Below, in pieces: positions 1-7,331 of a stretch of 20,022 bases of DNA (position 1 is its first letter; every line of letters starts with the position of its first letter). A program made the translations under genes and the position numbers. The notes below the pieces were generated by a model, which worked only from the letters and a program-made list of their open reading frames with translations, searched no databases and was not told the origin of the DNA. The stretch comes from Candidatus Anaerobutyricum stercoripullorum (GTDB lineage Bacteria > Bacillota > Clostridia > Lachnospirales > Lachnospiraceae), in assembly GCA_019114885.1 (NCBI GenBank), contig DXEQ01000031.1, positions 1 through 20,022 of the forward strand, given 5' to 3'.

Positions 1-100
1 GAACCCGCAGAAACTGCATGTCCTTCCCTTCATTTGCCTCGAAATGATACCTCAGCATACAGTATAAACAAAAAAAGAACTGACATACTTCATATTTTGG

Positions 101-152
101 AAAAAAAGCAGATATTCTTCCTTCCTTATGAAAATGTCTGCAAACTTTTTTC
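101..152. terminator. Possible bidirectional terminator downstream of the TPR gene
   Basis: GCAGATATT (108-116) can pair with AAAATGTCTGC (131-141) through a short stem containing a G-U pair. An A-rich tract lies on the left and a T-rich tract (145-152) on the right, the usual layout of a terminator that works in both directions. It sits about 85 bases past the TPR stop codon. The stem is weak and AT-rich, so this is tentative. I see nothing else in the AT-rich stretch 1-236: no convincing gene and no clear promoter. Confidence 0.3.
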
Positions 153-236
153 TATTTTGTTATATCCCCTCAGTTATTTTATAGGACTAATTTTACCATT
201 GTTTGGATAGAGTGTCAACCAATTGCCATAGATATC

Positions 237-893
237 TTATATCCTTGTGGACAAAAATGTCATCTCTTTCTGTGCGTTTTCATCTTCCGGGAATAATTCA
301 CAGTATTCCTGCACCGCCTCGTAAGCCGCGTCATAATCCAGAGAGCGCTCGTATATGATGACTTTCTGATACATGAACTCGCCCTTTGTCTCCCCGCCGG
401 CGGCAATTCCCTGTTCTGTAAATGCAAGCGCATTCTCATAATCTTCCTGTTCCAGGTAGATATCGCAGATCAGTTTTAAAAATGTACTGTCCTGCGTGTG
501 CTCCCATCCGTCCGTATAGATCTCCATGGCCCGCTCCGGGTCACCGTCATCCCTGGCGCATCTTCCTTTCAGCTGGTAATAGGACGGTTCATCGGAATCC
601 GACGCGATCAGCTTATCGTAAATCTCCTCCGCCTGCTCATAATCGTTAAGCTGATAGTAACTCTCCGCCAGATAACAGGTCATATCGTGATTCAGACTGC
701 CGGAAAACAACGCATGCCGGTTCAGCGCGCTTTCCAGATACTGAATGGTCTTTGCGTAATCCTGCTCTTTAAAATACAGCAGCGCATCGTCCCGCAGTTC
801 CTGCTTCTCAGTGAAAGCTCTCCACTGCCAGATTCCGCCGAGCAGTATGACTGCTGCGGCCGCCGCTATGATTCCTTTTACTAATCTGCTCAT
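237..893 (-). CDS. Membrane-anchored tetratricopeptide repeat (TPR) protein
   Basis: This 218-residue protein starts with a short basic segment and one hydrophobic stretch (about residues 6-22), an uncleaved signal anchor or signal peptide, so the rest lies outside the cytoplasm. The remainder is helical with repeated TPR-like patterns (AxxxYxxxxDYxxA type, for example around residues 40-60, 75-95 and 145-165). TPR proteins act as protein-binding scaffolds; no partner is visible here and no enzyme motif is present. The ATG at 893 is chosen because GAGG lies 7 bases upstream; a GTG two codons earlier is the alternative. It lies just past the rpsO terminator and has its own candidate promoter. 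The exact function is unknown. Confidence 0.85.
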   Translation of the reverse strand: MSRLVKGIIAAAAAVILLGGIWQWRAFTEKQELRDDALLYFKEQDYAKTIQYLESALNRHALFSGSLNHDMTCYLAESYYQLNDYEQAEEIYDKLIASDSDEPSYYQLKGRCARDDGDPERAMEIYTDGWEHTQDSTFLKLICDIYLEQEDYENALAFTEQGIAAGGETKGEFMYQKVIIYERSLDYDAAYEAVQEYCELFPEDENAQKEMTFLSTRI

Positions 894-919
894 AGTCACA
901 CCTCATTTCTTCTTTTTGC

Positions 920-938
920 GCAGAGCCATGCCCTCTGC
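920..938 (-). other. Small hairpin in the TPR gene leader
   Basis: GCAGAG and CTCTGC form a perfect 6-bp stem with a 7-base loop, about 27 bases before the TPR start codon. There is no T-tract, so it is not a terminator. It may affect mRNA stability or be incidental. Confidence 0.3.
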
Positions 939-951
939 AGATTTGTGTATT

Positions 952-980
952 ATTCTATCTTATTTGGACCAAAAATACAA
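952..980 (-). promoter_or_regulatory. Candidate sigma-A promoter for the TPR gene
   Basis: On the minus strand TTGTAT (975-980) and TAGAAT (952-957) are separated by 17 bases, a good spacing. The -35 box overlaps the tail of the rpsO terminator, so the TPR gene could be transcribed separately from rpsO. Confidence 0.45.
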
Positions 981-1010
981 GAAGAGCGCCGCTCCCGAAG
1001 GATGCGGCGC
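971..1010 (-). terminator. Rho-independent terminator of rpsO
   Basis: GCGCCGC (1010-1004) and GCGGCGC (992-986) form a 7-bp GC stem. Inside it, TCC-TTCG-GGA makes a very stable UUCG-capped stem with one bulged A. It is followed by TCTTCTTGTATTTTT and lies 24 bases past the rpsO stop codon. Confidence 0.9.
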
Positions 1011-1033
1011 CCGCCTTTCCTGCTACCAGGAAA

Positions 1034-1300
1034 TTATTTTCTTAAGCCTAACTGCTCGATCAGTGTTCTGTAACGCTCGATATCTTTTGCTTTCAGGTAT
1101 GCAAGAAGGTTTCTTCTCTGACCTACCATCTTCAGAAGACCTCTTCTGGAATGATGGTCCTTAGGATTTGCCTTGAAGTGATCCTGTAAGTCGTTGATTC
1201 TTGCGGTCAGGATAGCGATCTGTACTTCCGGTGAACCGGTGTCGCCTTCGCTTCTTCCATATTTTGCAATCAGTTCTGCTTTCATTTCCTTTGTGATCAT
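1034..1300 (-). CDS. rpsO: 30S ribosomal protein S15
   Basis: S15 is a primary 16S rRNA-binding protein of the 30S platform. The 88-residue product matches the family length (about 89). It shows the family signature DTGSPEVQ at about residues 20-27, the DHHSRRGLLKMVGQRRNLL core at about 45-63, and a lysine/arginine-rich helical C terminus. The ATG at 1300 is preceded by AAGGAGGAACAAAAC, an excellent ribosome binding site. An in-frame upstream extension to 1396 is leader, not protein. The gene is monocistronic: it has its own promoter, a folded leader that may serve S15 feedback control, and a strong terminator. Confidence 0.97.
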   Translation of the reverse strand: MITKEMKAELIAKYGRSEGDTGSPEVQIAILTARINDLQDHFKANPKDHHSRRGLLKMVGQRRNLLAYLKAKDIERYRTLIEQLGLRK

Positions 1301-1403
1301 GTTTTGTTCCTCCTTAATAATGATAAACACCTTTACGAAGACAAGGTCGGAGTAACTCCATATCCTGGTAAAGGTTAACTTTGTGCCCTCCGGCACTTAC
1401 ACC
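1301..1403 (-). promoter_or_regulatory. Structured 5' leader of rpsO, possible S15 autoregulatory element
   Basis: The transcript upstream of rpsO contains a perfect GTGCC-GGAG-GGCAC hairpin (1396-1383). Next comes an 8-bp long-range helix, ACCTTTAC (1375-1368) with GTAAAGGT (1336-1329), enclosing further small stems including GGAG-TTA-CTCC. The last helix ends about 12 bases before the Shine-Dalgarno sequence. Many bacteria regulate rpsO by S15 binding to its own leader, with different folds in different phyla. The fold is seen in the sequence; S15 binding is inferred. Confidence 0.5.
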
Positions 1404-1409
1404 GTTGCA

Positions 1410-1438
1410 AGTTTATCATAAAGCAGGGGGTTTGTAAA
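1410..1438 (-). promoter_or_regulatory. rpsO promoter (sigma-A type, extended -10)
   Basis: On the minus strand TTTACA (1438-1433) and TAAACT (1415-1410) are separated by 17 bases. TG one base before the -10 box gives an extended -10 element. Transcription should start near 1403, giving a leader of about 100 bases. Confidence 0.75.
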
Positions 1439-1494
1439 GAAGATTTTATTATGTGTGCAGGGAATGACTGCTGCGATATTTTATCTTTTCCGCG

Positions 1495-1770
1495 AATCGG
1501 GAGGGTATGGGATACGAACCCTCACACTATCTGAGACAGGGCGGCCATACAGATGAATAACTGGCCTGCCATTCTCCAGACGGCGTATCATGCACCCATG
1601 TCCTTCGGGCGCCGGCCTGTGAAGGAGGACATGGCAAAATTTTATGAATAAAAGCAGGGAGAGGGAAGGCGATAAAGCGAGCGCCCTGTGCTGGCACAAA
1701 GGGCGGAACTTTTCGTCTGACCGTGCGGCGATAGCCGTGAACTGCTTAAAAAGCAGTTCAACCCTGCTTG
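1495..1770 (+). ncRNA. Candidate large structured non-coding RNA between rpsO and rluD
   Basis: This non-coding stretch folds into two domains on the plus strand. Domain 1 is closed by GGGT/ACCC (1503-1506 with 1594-1597) and GATACG/CGTATC (1511-1516 with 1584-1589) and contains GGCCA/TGGCC (1543-1547 with 1562-1566). A hairpin CATGTCC/GGACATG (1597-1603 with 1627-1633) follows. Domain 2 is closed by AAGCAGGG/CCCTGCTT (1652-1659 with 1762-1769) and holds three arms: AGGCGA-T-AAAG/CTTTTCGTCT (1667-1677 with 1709-1718), CGGC-GATA-GCCG (1726-1737), and a 9-bp stem (1739-1759). Several helices need G-U pairs that exist only on the plus strand, and the plus-strand loops are purine-rich. I see no convincing sigma-A promoter just upstream. 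From memory it resembles the raiA-motif RNA of Clostridia, but I cannot confirm this; it could also be a different family. Confidence 0.55.
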
Positions 1771-1804
1771 ATCATAAAATATCTGATGGCCGAACTGAGG
1801 GCGT

Positions 1805-1847
1805 CGGCGGACGAAGCGGCATGGGTGCTCCCGCCGTCGTCTGTTTT
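1805..1847 (+). terminator. Terminator-like hairpin at the end of the candidate RNA
   Basis: CGGCGG (1805-1810) pairs with CCGCCG (1831-1836), and an inner GCA-TGGG-TGC stem is possible. CTGTTTTA follows on the plus strand. On the minus strand no T-tract follows, so it suits a plus-strand transcript converging on rluD rather than rluD itself. The T-tract is modest. Confidence 0.4.
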
Positions 1848-1857
1848 ACCTGATAAA

Positions 1858-2781
1858 TCAGAACTTCTCCAACAGCTCCTTAAAGTACTCCGGCAGCGGT
1901 GCCTCAAACTCCATGTACTTCCCGGTTCTCGGATGAATAAATCCCAGTACCCGGGCGTGCAGGCACTGCCCTTTCAGCCCTTTACGGCCATTTTTCGGGC
2001 CGTAGATCTCGTCGCCCAGCAGCGGGTGTCCAATGCTTGCCATGTGGACGCGAATCTGGTGGGTCCGGCCCGTCTCCAGCTGACATTCCACGTAATTAAA
2101 CTGTCGGTTCAGGTGATCGAGCACCCGGTAATGGGTGACCGCCCTCTTCCCGTTTTTGTACTCCACTGCCATCTTCTTTCTGTCTGCCGGGTTCCTGCCA
2201 ATGGGCGCGTCGATCACTCCCTCGTCCTCTGAAAAATTATTATAGACGATGGCTTCGTATTTTCTCGTGATAGAATGTTCTTTTAACTGCTCTGCCAGGC
2301 TGCGGTGAGCCATGTCATTTTTACATACCACCAGCACACCGGTGGTATCTTTGTCAATGCGGTGGACGATACCCGGCCGCAGCACACCGTTGATGCCGGA
2401 AAGCTGCTCTTTACAATGGGCAAGCAACCCGTTGACCAGCGTGCCGGAGTATCTGCCCGGGCAGGGATGCACCACCATATCCTTCGGCTTATTGATGAGG
2501 ATCACATCCTCGTCTTCATACAGGATATCGAGAGGCATCTCCTCCGGCAGGACCGCCAGTTCTTTAAGCGGCGGCACAGTGAGCAGTATCCTGTCTTCCG
2601 TCTGAATCCGGGCCGCCGACTTCCCCGGCCGCTCATTCAGCGACACCCGGCCGTTCTTTATGAGTTTTTGAATATAGGAGCGGGAATGTTCCGTCAGTTC
2701 CGCCGCCAGGAACTGATCCAGCCGCATCCCCTCCTGCTCCTTCTCCACCGTATAATAATAGCGTTGTTCCTTTTCTTCCAT
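1858..2781 (-). CDS. rluD: RluD-type RluA-family pseudouridine synthase
   Basis: This enzyme converts uridine to pseudouridine in RNA, in the RluD type at 23S rRNA helix 69. The 307-residue length is typical. An S4 RNA-binding domain occupies about residues 17-75. The catalytic signature HRIDKDTTG follows, with the catalytic aspartate at residue 143, then the RTHQIRVHMASIGHPLLGD block that is diagnostic of the RluA family. AGAGGG lies upstream of the ATG. It follows lspA by about 100 bases, the common lspA-rluD pairing of Firmicutes. The exact RNA target cannot be settled from sequence alone, because RluA paralogues are similar. Confidence 0.93.
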   Translation of the reverse strand: MEEKEQRYYYTVEKEQEGMRLDQFLAAELTEHSRSYIQKLIKNGRVSLNERPGKSAARIQTEDRILLTVPPLKELAVLPEEMPLDILYEDEDVILINKPKDMVVHPCPGRYSGTLVNGLLAHCKEQLSGINGVLRPGIVHRIDKDTTGVLVVCKNDMAHRSLAEQLKEHSITRKYEAIVYNNFSEDEGVIDAPIGRNPADRKKMAVEYKNGKRAVTHYRVLDHLNRQFNYVECQLETGRTHQIRVHMASIGHPLLGDEIYGPKNGRKGLKGQCLHARVLGFIHPRTGKYMEFEAPLPEYFKELLEKF

Positions 2782-2883
2782 CGCTGTCCCTCTTTATCGT
2801 TCCTGTTCTGTCTGCCTTTTCCCGACGGGCGGGAAGTATCGGCATCTGTTTTCCCTTCGTCCTGCTGCCCTCGCGGGCCGGCG

Positions 2884-3390
2884 TTATTTCTCCCTCTTAT
2901 CCTTTTTTGGAAAAATCCGGTCAAAGTCCGCCTCTTTGTACAAAAAGAGGATCAGGAGAATCAATACGACCGAGGCGGTCGTCACATAGATATCCGCCAC
3001 GTTGAAGACCGGAAAATCAATCAGCTGAAAATACAGAAAATCCACCACATATCCCCGGAATAGCCGGTCAATCATGTTTCCCACGGCTCCGGCCGCGATA
3101 AAACAGAGACAGAGGGACAGTGGAAGAAAATGTCTTTCTGCCGGGATCTTTGGCAACACCCACAAAAGAGCCGCCAGCACGGCCACTGTGATGATCACGA
3201 AAAACCACTGTTTATTCTGCAGGATGCCGAAGGCGGCGCCCCGGTTCTCCACATACAGAAGCTGAAAGACTCCCGGGAGGAGTGTCACCGGTTCCTGCCC
3301 TCTAAGGGCATCCAGCACCCACAGCTTGGTAAGCTGGTCCAGAATGATCAGAAGCACACAGCCAATCCCCGCCTTTAATCCCCGATTCAT
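2884..3390 (-). CDS. lspA: Lipoprotein signal peptidase (signal peptidase II)
   Basis: This membrane aspartic protease removes signal peptides from prolipoproteins after lipid attachment to the cysteine. The 168-residue protein has four predicted membrane segments and the family motifs in order: DQLTK near residue 20, VENRGAAFGI near 50, GNMIDRLFRGYVVDF near 105-118, and FNVAD near 130. The aspartates in the last two blocks form the catalytic pair. Its ATG overlaps the aroB stop codon as ATGA, so translation is probably coupled. A likely substrate in this window is the carboxypeptidase at 9080-10060, which carries a lipobox. Confidence 0.96.
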   Translation of the reverse strand: MNRGLKAGIGCVLLIILDQLTKLWVLDALRGQEPVTLLPGVFQLLYVENRGAAFGILQNKQWFFVIITVAVLAALLWVLPKIPAERHFLPLSLCLCFIAAGAVGNMIDRLFRGYVVDFLYFQLIDFPVFNVADIYVTTASVVLILLILFLYKEADFDRIFPKKDKREK

Positions 3391-4475
3391 GACCGGCCTC
3401 CAAAAACGTCCCGCATCTCCGCTTCGCTCACATCTTTAAAGATATCTGCCTCACCGACAGCCCGCAGGAGAATGAACCTGATGGTACCGTGTTCCATTTT
3501 TTTATCATGCCGGGTCTCCCGGATGATTTCTTCCGGTTTCAGCTGTTCCGGCACCGCCGGAAAATCAAAATACCCGAACATCTCTGCGATGTCCTCATAT
3601 TCTTTTTCTGAGATATATCCTCTCTTCCGGGACATGGCGGCAGCCAGCACACAGCCGATACCCACACATTCTCCGTGGGTCAGGCTGAAATCCATCAGCT
3701 TCTCAATGGAATGTCCGAAAGTATGTCCAAAATTAAGCAGCGCCCGGATTCCCTGCTCCCGCGGGTCCTCTTCCACCACCGCCCGCTTGATCTTGCAGCT
3801 TCCTTCCACCATCTGCGCCAGAACCTCCGGCTCTCTCCGGGCAATGGTCTCCCTGTTTTCTTTGATCCAGGCATAGTAGTCTTTGTCCCGGATCAGTCCG
3901 TGTTTGATCACCTCACCCAGTCCGCTGTGGAACTCCCGCTCTGACAGGGTCTCCAGAGTCCGGATATTGATATAGACAAGCTTTGGCATATAAAATGCGC
4001 CGACCATATTTTTGTAAGACTGAAAATCCACGCCGGTCTTGCCGCCGATACTGCTGTCCACCTGAGACAGCAGACTGGTCGGCACCTGCACAAAGTCCAC
4101 GCCCCGCAGGTAAGTGGCTGCCGCAAATCCCGTCAGATCTCCCACAACGCCGCCGCCAAGAGCGATCAGCATATCCTTCCTGTCGTATTCATGTAAAATA
4201 AGGTACCGATACAGCTGGCTGACCGTGTCCAGATTCTTGCTGGCCTCTCCTGCCTGAAAGATAAAAATATCCACCTGGCGGCAGGCCTTCTCCAGAACCT
4301 CCTGCACCTCATTCAGATAATATCCCGCCACATTTCTCTCTGTCACAATACACAGCTTCCTGTCCTCTATGCCAAAAGGAGCCAGCTCCTCTGCCAGCCC
4401 GGAAAAGGTATCCCGAATCAGAATATCATAGATTTTTTTCCCTTCTGCCTTTACTTCCAATCGTTTTTCCAACAT
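3387..4475 (-). CDS. aroB: 3-dehydroquinate synthase
   Basis: AroB converts DAHP to 3-dehydroquinate, the second step of the shikimate pathway, using NAD and a divalent metal. The 362-residue product has the NAD-binding GGGVVGDLTGF, the VPTSLLSQVDSSIGGKTGVD block, and the metal-ligand segments GEVIKHGLI and NFGHTFGHSIE. The ATG at 4475 is chosen because GGAGGA lies 7 bases upstream. The frame stays open for another 58 codons, but that extension begins with TTG, has no ribosome binding site and no family similarity. No other shikimate gene is nearby; lspA is coupled by a 4-base overlap. Confidence 0.96.
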   Translation of the reverse strand: MLEKRLEVKAEGKKIYDILIRDTFSGLAEELAPFGIEDRKLCIVTERNVAGYYLNEVQEVLEKACRQVDIFIFQAGEASKNLDTVSQLYRYLILHEYDRKDMLIALGGGVVGDLTGFAAATYLRGVDFVQVPTSLLSQVDSSIGGKTGVDFQSYKNMVGAFYMPKLVYINIRTLETLSEREFHSGLGEVIKHGLIRDKDYYAWIKENRETIARREPEVLAQMVEGSCKIKRAVVEEDPREQGIRALLNFGHTFGHSIEKLMDFSLTHGECVGIGCVLAAAMSRKRGYISEKEYEDIAEMFGYFDFPAVPEQLKPEEIIRETRHDKKMEHGTIRFILLRAVGEADIFKDVSEAEMRDVFGGRS

Positions 4476-4655
4476 GTTGTCTTCCTCCGATATCTCAATG
4501 TTGTCTCTCTCTGCCTTAATGTCCAATCTGCCGGCTGACAGCAGACACCTTACACAATAAGAAATGGCAGAGTCCCGCCCGCCATCGTTCCGCTGCCCGT
4601 CCGGCATCAGAACACATGCCGCGCAGATACCCTGCCCGCCGTTCGTCAATATTTT
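4476..4655 (-). other. Intergenic gap between sepF and aroB
   Basis: This gap is long compared with the tight spacing of its neighbours. It holds only a weak stem, TCTGC/GCAGA around 4525-4545, and no promoter or terminator I trust. It stays open in the aroB frame, but without a usable start signal. Confidence 0.3.
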
Positions 4656-5204
4656 CTAAAACTTTGTCAACTCAGGAGAAATCATACTGTCGCTGATAAT
4701 CTCGTCCCGCAGGTCGCCGGAAACCTCGATGTTGCCCGGAGCCACAATAAAGATATTATTGGAAATAGCTTTCAGGGTTCCGTCAATGGCGAAACATGCT
4801 CCGCCGATGAAATCAGCGATTCTCTGCGCTTCGCCAATCTCAATGCCCTCCAGGTTCACAACGACGGTATCACCGTCCTTTAAGAATTCAGCAACAACTT
4901 TTGCCTCGTTAAATAACTGTGGTTTTACAACTCTCACGACTTCACCTTCTTCTCGTCTTCCATGAAATGGGATTACTCTTCTCTCTGATACCGGTTCCTG
5001 TTCCGGTTCTTCTTCCGGCTGTTCCTTCTTTTTGCGTCGAAAAGAAAGAATCGGCTTCCTCGGCTGCTGAGGCGCATCCTTCTCCGCTTTCTCTCCCGAC
5101 GGTTCCTCTGTCACTTCATCATATTCTTCTTCAAATTCTTCTGCAGAATCCTCATCGGAATCACTCAATGTCATCAGGTTCAAAAACTTCTCCGCGAACT
5201 TCAT
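4656..5204 (-). CDS. sepF: Cell division protein SepF
   Basis: SepF binds FtsZ, bundles its filaments and tethers them to the membrane in Gram-positive bacteria and cyanobacteria. The 182-residue protein has the three usual parts: an N-terminal amphipathic helix for membrane binding (MKFAEKFLNLM), an acidic and charged linker to about residue 85, and a compact C-terminal domain (about 90-175) containing VVNLEGIEIGEAQRIADFIGGACFAIDG, here referred to by its core GEAQRIADFIGG. GGGAGG precedes the ATG. It follows yggS by 17 bases, the conserved yggS-sepF pairing of Gram-positive genomes. Confidence 0.94.
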   Translation of the reverse strand: MKFAEKFLNLMTLSDSDEDSAEEFEEEYDEVTEEPSGEKAEKDAPQQPRKPILSFRRKKKEQPEEEPEQEPVSERRVIPFHGRREEGEVVRVVKPQLFNEAKVVAEFLKDGDTVVVNLEGIEIGEAQRIADFIGGACFAIDGTLKAISNNIFIVAPGNIEVSGDLRDEIISDSMISPELTKF

Positions 5205-5221
5205 TCCTTCGTTCCTCCCTG

Positions 5222-5941
5222 TTATTTTTTATAATCGCGCTGCCCGAAGATGCCGGTCCCCACCCGTACCATGGTGGCCCCTTCTTCAATGGCAACCTCA
5301 TAATCATTCGTCATCCCCATAGATAAAATGTCCATGGTTACATTATCAATGTTTTTATCTCTGATGTCAACAAATAATTTATGTAATTTTTTAAAATAAC
5401 AGCGATTTTCTTCCGGATCATCCACCAGCGGCGCGCTGGTCATCAGACCTCTGATGCGTACGTGAGGAAAATGACTGATCTCCTCCGCCAGAGTCATCGT
5501 TTCTTCCGGCGTGATACCGAACTTGGTATCCTCGTCGGCCACATTGACCTGTAAAAGGATCTGCGCCGTGATATCTTTTTTGGCCGCCTCCTTCTCGATC
5601 TGCTTTGCCAGATGCAGAGAATCCACCGAATGAATCAGCACAACCTTGTCGATGATGTACTTTACTTTGTTTGTCTGCAGATGTCCGATCATATGCCAGC
5701 GGACCGGCGTGCTGATCTGTTCATATTTCTCACAGAGTTCCTGCACATAATTCTCCCCGTACTCCATCTGACCGGTCTTTACCAGCGTCTCAATATCCGC
5801 CAGCGGCTTCATCTTACTGACTGCCACCAACGTGACTTCCCCGGCGTCTCTGCCCGCTTTTTGGCAGGCTCTTTCGATATTTTTCTTTACATTTGCCAGA
5901 TTCTCCTCTAACATCTTACTCTCGTCATCCTTTCCTTTCAT
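5222..5941 (-). CDS. yggS: YggS/PLPBP-family pyridoxal phosphate homeostasis protein
   Basis: This family carries pyridoxal 5'-phosphate on a lysine, has no known catalytic activity and maintains vitamin B6 and amino-acid balance. The 239-residue product is a single TIM-barrel-type domain with the PLP lysine in LVAVSKMKP (residue 43), then YGENYVQEL, WHMIGHLQTNK, SVDSLHLA and LSMGMTNDYEVAIEEGATMVRVGTGIFG. The start at 5941 overlaps the upstream stop as TGATG and has AGGTGA upstream. The family usually begins at the equivalent of residue 10 (MLEENL, base 5914), which is a real alternative start. It lies between a HlyD-like gene and sepF. Confidence 0.94.
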   Translation of the reverse strand: MKGKDDESKMLEENLANVKKNIERACQKAGRDAGEVTLVAVSKMKPLADIETLVKTGQMEYGENYVQELCEKYEQISTPVRWHMIGHLQTNKVKYIIDKVVLIHSVDSLHLAKQIEKEAAKKDITAQILLQVNVADEDTKFGITPEETMTLAEEISHFPHVRIRGLMTSAPLVDDPEENRCYFKKLHKLFVDIRDKNIDNVTMDILSMGMTNDYEVAIEEGATMVRVGTGIFGQRDYKK

Positions 5942-7329
5942 CAGTATATCACCTGACCTTCCCGGATGGTATCACTGTTCAGGATCACCCGGTCGTATAA
6001 TTCCACATCACTGTCCTCCGAGGAAATGATACAGTAATCCTCCGTCCTCTTCAGAATCGTCACCGGCTTAAACTCCGCGTAGCCTCTGTTGACCACATAC
6101 ACGCCCTGGAGGACACTCTGCTCCTTCAGCGTATAGGTCTTTGCCTGTTCCACATCTGAGATCTTATCACCAGGCTTTAATTCGTCTGCCGTAATCAGGA
6201 CATTCTGTCCCTCCGTCCGGCATTTGGTCACCGTGACCTGCGTGAGGATCTCCTCCCCATCCTTATTGGTGGAAACCACATTGACCTGATTATCTCCGCT
6301 GTTGTTGCTGCCTCTGGTCAGATAAGAGGCCGGAATCTTATACACATCTTTTCCCACCAGAGAACTGGACGGAATCTGCAGTCCGGTGATCTCCGACAGT
6401 TTAAGCCGTACCGAAAGATATCGCTGATTGATATACCTTTGTACGTAATCATCAAAAGACAGTTTCACATAACATTTCCCCTCTTTTTTCTGACATTCAA
6501 AAGGGGCTTCTGTCTCAAAATCATCTTTACGAAATGTCACCTGCACCGTGCGGACGCCCTTCTTTTCAAGATTCTTCATGCGGTCATACTCATCCGCGTT
6601 GACCGGAAGGATCAGTTCCCAGTTCTGTCCCGTGACAATGCGGTATACCGGAGATCCTGCCTTTTTCTCCTCTCTGCTTCGCAGATCTTCCATCCGGGAT
6701 TCCTGTGAAAAATCTTCTTCCGTAAAACTTGCCTCCGTCAGTGACTCCATGCCATCGGAAAAGAAGGTGACTAGACCGGACTGTTCCGCCTTCACCTCCA
6801 CGTAACTCCCGTTCCCGTATTTTTCCTCCAGCTTGTCTTTATTGTCCGCAAGAATCGTGTCTGTGTAGGACATCAGATCGTGATCGATCTCGCTTTTTGC
6901 CTCGTAAACCGCCGAAAAGTTGTTGTCCGTAAAGCTGTCCGTAAATGTATTCAGATCCTCATAAATCTGTTTCTTTTCCTCTGTGCCTATGGCCGTCTTT
7001 TTTTCCAGCAACTCATTGAGCCAGGACTGCAGCTTGCCCGTGGTGTCCAATGTATAGACGATGCCGTCTTTTTTAACCCGGGAGCCGTCCTTCACATAAT
7101 AATTCACATAGCCGGTCTCCCCCGTGGTCATCAGGGATTCCTGCCGGAGAATCAATCCGGTACCGCGGATCTCCTCAGACATGTTGCTGGCGCTGACCTC
7201 GTATATGGCCAGCTTCTCCTTGCCCAGATACTGGATCACATAGGCCGTCAGATAAATAATGATCACCAGAAAAACCAGTGTTCCCATATTGATGACGGAC
7301 AATCGCTTTCGTTCTCTTTTCTTTGCCAT
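5941..7329 (-). CDS. HlyD-like membrane fusion/adaptor protein
   Basis: The 462-residue protein has a basic N terminus (MAKKRERKR), one membrane segment at about residues 13-35, and a large extracytoplasmic part. The order is typical of HlyD/RND-type adaptors: a first lipoyl-like half (GYVNYYVKDGSRVKKDGIVY), a helical hairpin rich in Lys and Glu (about 95-160), a second half (VKAEQSGLVTFFSDG), then beta-barrel regions ending with VELYDRVILNSD. No transporter gene adjoins it, so its partner is unknown. The ATG at 7329 follows AGGTGGGG and lies two bases after the radical SAM stop; a longer frame upstream overlaps that gene and is unlikely. A role beside SepF in the envelope is inference. Confidence 0.8.
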   Translation of the reverse strand: MAKKRERKRLSVINMGTLVFLVIIIYLTAYVIQYLGKEKLAIYEVSASNMSEEIRGTGLILRQESLMTTGETGYVNYYVKDGSRVKKDGIVYTLDTTGKLQSWLNELLEKKTAIGTEEKKQIYEDLNTFTDSFTDNNFSAVYEAKSEIDHDLMSYTDTILADNKDKLEEKYGNGSYVEVKAEQSGLVTFFSDGMESLTEASFTEEDFSQESRMEDLRSREEKKAGSPVYRIVTGQNWELILPVNADEYDRMKNLEKKGVRTVQVTFRKDDFETEAPFECQKKEGKCYVKLSFDDYVQRYINQRYLSVRLKLSEITGLQIPSSSLVGKDVYKIPASYLTRGSNNSGDNQVNVVSTNKDGEEILTQVTVTKCRTEGQNVLITADELKPGDKISDVEQAKTYTLKEQSVLQGVYVVNRGYAEFKPVTILKRTEDYCIISSEDSDVELYDRVILNSDTIREGQVIY

Positions 7330-7331
7330 CT

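Noticed and set aside
1490..1597. tRNA-like T-arm (GAGGGTTCGTATCCC) on the minus strand
   Set aside because: The loop has T where the invariant A58 should be, the arm has mismatches, and no matching acceptor, D or anticodon arms fit. The pairing is better explained by the plus-strand structured RNA.
1481..1699. Minus-strand open frame of 72 codons
   Set aside because: It runs through the structured region, has no recognisable domain and an unconvincing start.
2305..3063. Plus-strand open frame of 252 codons
   Set aside because: It lies antisense to rluD and lspA, both certain genes, and its translation has no family features.
4476..4649. 58-codon in-frame N-terminal extension of AroB
   Set aside because: It starts with TTG without a ribosome binding site, and the internal ATG at 4475 has a strong one and matches family length.
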